Below are positions 57,677-64,000 of a stretch of 64,000 nt of DNA, piece after piece. The notes below the pieces were generated by a model. That model was not told where the DNA came from and did not search any database. It saw nothing but the letters and a program-made list of their open reading frames with translations. This DNA is from Gnetum montanum (lineage: Eukaryota; Streptophyta; Gnetopsida; Gnetales; Gnetaceae), in contig MNCI01004704.1 of the NCBI GenBank assembly GCA_015680685.1, forward strand, positions 1-64,000. Direction: 5' to 3'. Position 1 is the stretch's first letter. Each line of letters begins with the position of its first letter. The position numbers were made by a program, and so were the translations under genes.

Positions 57677-58330
57677 AATTTTTTTTTTAAATTTTACACT
57701 AGGAGATTAGTGTTTTTGTGCTTCCCATCTTGGGAGAGTAGCATTATTATCATTTCTAGTTTTTTCAAGAGAGGGAGGATTAATGTGTATGTTCCTTGGC
57801 TTAAGAAACCTTAGTATTTTTGTGGATTTCTTGGCTTCAGTGCTAGTGTTTTAAATATTTTTGGCCTTGAAGACCAATGTTATTGAGGTTTTTAACCTTG
57901 GAGCATAACATATGTGGCTTCTCTTACCTAAAAAGGTAACATCTTTGAGCTTCTTAACTTGGAAAAGTAATGTTTTTTTATTTTCTTTAGGTTTTCTAGG
58001 GAAGTGAAGGCATATCTATTTCCCAATCTAGAAAAACCTTAGCATTTTTTAAGTCTACTAGCTTAAAATCTAGTGTTTTCAAGATGTTTGGCCTCAAAAG
58101 GTAGCATTATTGAGCTTCTCGAGGCCTAGGAAGACTAATGTGTTTACCATTTTTAGGCCCTGGTAGGCCAATGTATCTAGTTTTAGGCCTTGGTAGGCTA
58201 GTGTATCTAGTTTTAGGAACTAGTAGGCCATTGCGTTATTAGTTTTAGGACCTAGTAGGCTAGTGCATAACTACTTTTAGGCCTTGATAGGCCAAGGCTA
58301 TACGTTTTAGCAAGCATAAATAATTTTAAA
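57677..58330. repeat. Diffuse repeat region with a 30-bp minisatellite
   Basis: Loose repeats of TAGCATTATTGAG- and TAGTGTTTT-like phrases up to 58150. Then comes a regular array of five units of 30-32 bp at 58151-58304, each beginning TTTTAGG and containing TAGTAGGC or TGGTAGGC (units start at 58151, 58181, 58211, 58243 and 58275). Confidence 0.75.
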
Positions 58331-58399
58331 AGAAAATTCATCAACAAATTTAATGTCAAAGCATGATATAAGGCTACAATAGCATATAGATTATTGTTG

Positions 58400-59205
58400 A
58401 TGCAAGAAGGGGTTAGATATTGATCATGGATTTGTTGCTTGATCTTTCATATATCAGGAAGACCCTTTTTCACAATCCTATGTTCACCATCCCTCTTGTT
58501 CAACATAGCATGTGGAATATGTTCTTGTAGGTCATATAATGTCATAGAGTTGGAAATGTTAGCATTATTGTTGTTGGCCATAATCTAAGTTTTGAGTTCA
58601 TTGTTTATGTCAAGAGTTTCATCTTAAAAATCCACTTCTAGACCTTGGTCACTATTAACATTGTTAATCAAAGGGTGAAACATGTTGTCTCCATGAATCA
58701 TAATTTTTCCATCCTCATGAGGTAAGTGAATTTCTTAGTATATGGGACATGAAAATGCTTGCAATTTTGCTAACCATGGTCTTTCTAGAATCAAGTTAAA
58801 ACTAGATGTCTTTTCAACTACTAAAAATTTGGCAAATGTTCAGAATTGTTTCTTGGATAGAAAGTCTAATAAAAGAGAACCTTGCATTGCTACCCTAGAT
58901 CCATTGAAAGATATTAATGTTTAAGTAGAGGTCTATTGGATGTTATTAGCCATACCAAATTCTTTAACGATGGTAAATGAAATTACATTGGTTGTTGCCC
59001 CATCACCCACATGGACATAATGAATCTTGTACTTGCCAATACATATGATAATGAAGATAGGGACACATAGCACTTCTCCATTGTGGGATTCAGTATTAAC
59101 CTCACTATCATGAAAATTAAGCATGGTCTGATGCTTTTTTTTCCATAAGCGGAGGTGGCATAATGACTGAGTGAATGGATTTCTTGTTAGCAAGCATGTA
59201 TTCAC
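58400..59205 (-). pseudogene. Protease region of a third gypsy-type element
   Basis: The minus strand reads VHVGDGATTNVISFTIVKEF, then SFNGSRVAMQGSLLLDF, KFLVVEKTSSFNLILERPWL and HEDGKIMIHGDN. This is the retropepsin pattern D-(T/S)-GA-x-x-NVI...ILGRPWL of plant gypsy elements; here the catalytic triplet has become GDGAT. No RT follows; the minisatellite and element B take its place at 58330 and 57676. Confidence 0.7.
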
Positions 59206-61665
59206 TTATGGGAATAGATGCTAATAACTTAACTAGTACTTCTCTATGAGTAGGAGAGGTCATGACTAGGTCATATAGGTTTAACGATGTGTTCTTTTGC
59301 TTCAAGGAGATCTTGACTTGTTTCGTTGTTGTGAGATGGTCTTTTTTGTTGGCATGTGGCTTTTCAAACTTGGTAGCTTTAACCTCCTCCATCTTACCTA
59401 AGATTCTTAGCTCATGTTTCAACATGTGTTGAATAGATCCCTTACTTATATCTAGCTTTTGATTCTTTCTTGATCAACTAGTTGATGCATGCTGAGCAAT
59501 AATGTTCATAGGTATGGCTACTATAGGTGTTGGCTTTAGTGTGCTAACTTTCTTCCAAGCCTTTTTTGGCTAACAATCTTCAGTGGTCTTAGTTGGTGAC
59601 TCAACGATAAGTTATTTTCATCACTTTTGTGATGACTTTTTGTTGGTCAGTGATGGAAGTATTGGAATATTGGCCACACATGTGAGCATTGGTCACATGT
59701 TGTTGCAAGTTTTCTTGTCGATGATAGAGGAATCCTAATAACAAATGGTTCCCTAGCTATAGAGGTATTAATAATTCTTTTTTTGGGTTGTGATGTTGTT
59801 GCTACTGAAGATGGAACACATATAACAAAAGGCTCTTCAGGAACCAAAGGTGATGATGTCTGTATATCAAAAGGAATTTTAGGTTTCAAGTTTTGGGACT
59901 AAGTGTTAGCTAGTGGTACCTTGACAACAAATGATCCTTTAGGAAACTAGATAGATTAAATGCTATGAACGGGGCAATGGTATAATGGTCATTGTTGGTG
60001 TTTGGAGAATTGGATTCATTCAATATTAGCTCTCAATGATCAATCATCTTCTAGAGATCATCTTTCAAGGTTAAGCAAAAATCGGTATCATGATCGATTA
60101 GTTGATGATAGTGACAAAATCTATCAAGTTGAAAGTACTTTGTTTGTTGTGGATCATCTTTGGTTACTACCATTGCATCTCTAGCAATCTTACAAAGATG
60201 ACTATCTCTCTTAGGAGCATTCTCAAATAGTTGGTTATGTTAAATATAATTATTTTTAAAAAATATTCTAAAAGCTTAGAAGGTTTCATTGGTAGTTTTG
60301 TGTACTTAGACCTATCCTTGTACCTGAAGTTTGATCTTTTATGGTCAAAATCATATGAAGTAGATGGTTGCGATCGGGTAAAAGATGTGTTGTGTGGTGG
60401 TGGCTTTCATCCTTCTACTTCTTTTGTGTCATTTACTACTCTATACATGGTGGGTTATGCTTGCTTGATCTTATCTTTATCCCTCCTCGTATATTGGTTT
60501 TTATAGGCTACATAGGCTAGATCATTGCTAGCTCTAGTGACCTCCTATATGTTCTTAATTTGGGAAAAGGCTTGCCTAAGTGACCAGGGATCCAGGTAAT
60601 ACATTTTTGGCTTGATAAAGTTATTGACTACTCCCTAGAAGATGGTCAAAATATGCGTTTGAAAGATGGGTTCAATCATTAAGGGTTACATTCCATCTCT
60701 AAATGAACTTCTAGATCGATTCAAGTGACCCTTATCTCACTTTCATGAGTTAGTTTGAAGTTGTGTCTAGCTTTAAGTTATACTTAAAATGATTCAAAAA
60801 TTGGATTATCAACTCATCAAGTAAGGAGATAGAACCCCTTGACAATGTCTTATGCCAATCTAAAGCTTTCCTTGTCAAGGACAGGGGGAAAACATACAAC
60901 ATTGTATGAGGCCAAGCTTGCAATAGGAGCTACTTGGTATGAAAAGTGATGAGATGTGCATTTGGATTTCCTTTACCATTGTATTTGGTAAAGCAAGAAA
61001 TGGAGATGCTTTCAAGTAATGTTATTTGTAATACACCAAAGCTAATGGGGTCATCCTAGTAAAAGTTCATGATTTTAACAATTTGAGTTATGCTAGCCTT
61101 AAGCTTACACAATTCATCTATAAGGTTTTGGATCATTTAGAAGGCTTGATATAGGCCTTCTAAAGCTCTTGAGAACTACATTGGTGGTTGAATGGTGTGT
61201 GGCTATGTAGCAAGAAATGGTATAGAATAGAGAGGTAATCTAATTATTGTTGAAAAAGGGTTAGACATAGAGAATGACATCTACATAGGGACATGGGGAA
61301 TAAAGAGAGTACTGGTGATAAAAAATTTGTGTAAAATGTGTGGGATTTGAGGTCCTAGTGAGGGATTGATCTATACTATGAAAGGCTTTGGCATTGAGGA
61401 AAGTGTTGGTGAAGGCTGGAAAACTATGGAAAAAGGTGTTGATGTGAATATAGAGGTAAATAGGAAAGAGGTTTTAGGGGCTTAAGTCAAGGGAGGTATA
61501 GGAGGTACCTAAGTCATCACAAGAGTAGGTTGCAATGGGTTATTCATGGAGGAATCTAGAATTGATTGTTGTAAGAGATCTTCCAATTGAGGATTAGTTT
61601 TGTAATACACTCTTGATTCATCTAGATCCTCTTGATCCTACTCTCAACTTACTCCCTCATTAGAC
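59206..61665 (-). pseudogene. gag of the third gypsy-type element
   Basis: The start is taken as the minus-strand ATG at 61665 (MSNEGVS). The capsid core (60560-61010) reads FTKYNGKGNPNAHLITFHTK, ALDWHK and LLDELIIQFLNHFKYNLKLD, the plant gag pattern KY.G.GDP.AHL...L...AL.WY. A linker near 59647-59889 has an internal repeat, EPFVICVPSS and EPFVIRIPLSS. Downstream (59117-59425) is a Lys-rich tail. It is unrelated in sequence to the Athila-like gag. Multiple stops. Confidence 0.7.
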
Positions 61666-61763
61666 ATGGCCTCATCATTAGTGTCAACTAATTAGGCTAT
61701 GTGTATATAGAACTTTGTGAGTTCTATGTGGTTATATGATGAAGGAATATATTCTTTCTCATT

Positions 61764-62950
61764 CCTATGGATCAATAGGTGTTACCTCAAACACATGAGG
61801 TGACACCTAAACCTGAAAAATTTAGTGATGAAGAAATACATATTAGGGATCTTGACTCTCTTGATAAGGTACAAGAGCTATGGGGACAACATGTTAAAAT
61901 TGATAATACAATCCTCAGTCACCTACTAATGGTTGATATGGTTAAGATGGTCCATGATCTTGTTGACAAGTTAGATGTTTTGTATCTTCAAGAACTTAAT
62001 TTGGGTATAAAGCACAAACTTTTCTTTCTAAAAATTTTTTGCTTCAAAATTGAGTTGAATGGATGGGGAATGTTATTGAAAATGTTTAAGTCTCAATGAG
62101 TGACATCTTGTAAAGGATGATTACCCTAGGAAGACAAGTTAAAAAGCTTGAGTTGAAGAATGAGAAACTTGAAGATCAAGTAGAAGTTCAAGCTAAGGCT
62201 GTGGCATCTAGTTCTAGGTGGTCCAACAAGAAGTTACAAACTAAAGAGCCCAATATGTATAAGGGCGATTAAAATGAAAAACTCTTGGATACCTTCATCT
62301 TTGAGATGTATCACTTCCTTGAAATGAATTAATACCTCGAGGAAATAAGAATCAACATCACTACTTAATTTTTGGGAGGTGTTGCTCAGACTTGGTGGCT
62401 TGGTATTATGCATGAAATGAAGTTGGGGTTAATTCATAGGGCAATGAACACTTGGGAGGAGCTCAAGTCTACTTTCATTGAAAACTTTTAGCTAGACACT
62501 TCTATTAACCAAGCATGGGTGAAGTTGAGAGAACTCCAATAGAATGGTAAGCTCAAGGACTACCTATGAGAATACTACGAAGTGATCTTCTAAATCTCTA
62601 TTTTGGATGAGGAAATGAAGTTCTATCTCTTCCTCAATCGCCTAAAACTATGGGTCCAATGAAAGGTTAAGTTCCATATGATTATTGAGTATAGAGAAGC
62701 ATTAGTACTAGCAACTATTCTAGTAGTCAATATGAAGTTCTAGAAATAGGAGAAGAATGGAGATGATGCAGCTCCTTATGGAAATAGGTCAAGTGATAGA
62801 ACTAGTAAATCAGGAGGCAAAAATTTTGTGGGTGGGTTTTGGGGACCTTGTCCTATTATTACTTATGGTTCCTAGGCATCATACCAAGGTTTTGGGAAGT
62901 GATGGGCTTCCAAGGATCGTGAGAAATTTAGAGATAAGCGATCATGTTTA
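61764..62950 (+). pseudogene. gag of a fourth gypsy-type element, plus strand
   Basis: Starts near 61764 (MDQ, stop, then LPQTHEVTPKPEKFSDEEIH). A heptad-rich segment (RQVKKLELKNEKLEDQVEVQ) comes before the capsid core: LDTFIFEMYHFLEMN, LGGVAQTWWLGIMHEM, TWEELKSTFIENF, LRELQ.NGKLKDYL and EMKFYLFLNRLKLWVQ. This is the Retrotrans_gag pattern A-x-x-WW...W-x-x-x-K-x-x-F...L-x-x-L-x-Q typical of chromovirus-like elements. It is cut near 62950. It lies back to back with the minus-strand gag starting at 61665, with no LTR between. Confidence 0.75.
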
Positions 62951-63202
62951 AGCATGGGATGTTTTATTTCTATGTGCTAAATTTCTATCCTCCTTATTTT
63001 CTTCTCTTCCATCCCTAGAAAGCTCTCCATCTTCATCTCTAGTCAATGAGCCTCCATGTTTATGTATCACATGAGATGAACCAATATTAGAACAAAGTCT
63101 AGCATCCAATTTCTCCAATATATCTACCATTATTTGAAAAGCACATTTTTGGTCTTCCATATCCTTATTCAGGACTTGAGTTGCTTTCTTCTTCGGAGCC
63201 AT
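62948..63202 (-). pseudogene. gag N-terminus of another minus-strand element
   Basis: Open for 84 codons: MAPKKKATQVLNKDMEDQKC, a helical segment and a charged tail RDGREENKEDRNLAHR. A basic start followed by a coiled segment is common at the N-terminus of chromovirus gag. It is truncated by the junction at 62950. The 800 bases upstream (63203-64000) should hold its leader and LTR, but I could not find a primer site or LTR edge there. Confidence 0.45.
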
Positions 63203-64000
63203 GTTTCAAAGAAAATTAATTGTCAAATAAAATATCCAATTATAGATCTAGTTTAATCTACATAAACTGAAGGCACAAGAGATAGGATCTCATAAATTTG
63301 TGCAATAATCAAGCCTTAGAACATCAATGAATGCACCCGATTAAGCACAAACTAAAGCCTTAGAATGAATCCAAGCACTAATACCTATGTATTTCAATCT
63401 ATGCTTTGATAGTAAACACTAGTATGGTAGGGGTTAGCCACTCAAAACCCTCACAGACATTTCCATTTCAACATAGTTATATGTAAGAAAGAAAAAAATG
63501 ACCTAAAATCATTTCTATTAAAACATTCAATAAATGAAATACATAGAATACAAAGTTTATGAACACATAGTAATACAAGCTATAAGATCTAGGAAATACC
63601 AAGCCTCTGACATTTAATTCATTACCACACTTAGCTTGTTGTAGGACCAAATACTTTACAACCTCATAAAACATACCTTACTCAAGAATATTTTAACATC
63701 CCAACCTTAGATACCCCATTTTCCCTAGTATGTTTTTGATTGAAATCCTTAATGCTTTGTTGTTAAGCCTTTATCTTGTGTTGGTATCCTCTTTGTTAGT
63801 TGGTTATGCTTGTGCTATGATTTGATTGAACTATGTATCTTGTAATTATCTTTTTAAATGATTATGATAGTTTTAATGTATTTTAATTTAGTTTAGTATT
63901 TTTTATTTAAATTAATCATATATGCACTAATGCCTTTGTTAAAGTTTTGAGTAAACAGGTATCAGGTACTAGATGGGCCATTAGCACATGGGATACCAAA
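63203..64000. other. Probable leader/LTR sequence without clear landmarks
   Basis: AT-rich with no supported coding. The plus strand has TTAACATCCCAACC near 63690, a sequence reminiscent of gypsy LTR ends, but no matching partner exists in the window. Confidence 0.3.

Overview
The window looks like intergenic DNA from a large plant genome, probably a gymnosperm. It is AT-rich, strongly depleted of CpG (old CG sites read TG or CA), and almost entirely built of nested, decayed LTR retrotransposons. No intact host gene, tRNA, rRNA or CRISPR array is visible. Nearly every retroelement reading frame carries stops and frameshifts, so coding calls are pseudogenes. The gymnosperm assignment is an inference from repeat style and age; plant origin is well supported by the Athila- and Tat-type elements, the tRNA-Asp primer sites and the plant gene fragments.

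The dominant family is an Athila-like (Ty3/gypsy, non-chromovirus) element. Its LTRs have TGATGA...TCATCA ends, its primer site is a decayed tRNA-Asp complement and its polypurine tract contains CATGGGGGTA. Copies: the 3' end of a plus-strand copy (40-2256) inserted into the integrase of a minus-strand copy (2257 to about 9500); a solo LTR in the same integrase (2457-3302); an old minus-strand remnant (12001-17100); a 20.4 kb plus-strand insertion (22935-43312) bounded by a perfect CTAGG duplication; and a full-length minus-strand copy (44372-57676). The last two carry a long extra reading frame after the integrase, preceded by an LTR-like promoter module and a CAG|ATG acceptor-like junction.

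Inside the 20.4 kb insertion lies a minus-strand Tat-like element (about 25446-31474) with an archaeal-type RNase H between protease and reverse transcriptase, followed by fragments of two plant genes: a 3-ketoacyl-CoA synthase (plus strand, 31755-32225) and a TM9SF/endomembrane protein 70 (minus strand, 32340-32910). A second Tat-type LTR lies at about 18850-20285, next to a low-copy, CpG-containing stretch at 17450-18800.

The right end (57677-64000) holds a 30-bp minisatellite, a minus-strand gag/protease of a third gypsy type, a plus-strand gag of a fourth and the start of another minus-strand gag. Several single N characters mark assembly joins: contig ends are duplicated or inverted around 19679-20582, 41370-41854, 51258-51351 and 51633-51760. 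These joins must be discounted before reading structure there.
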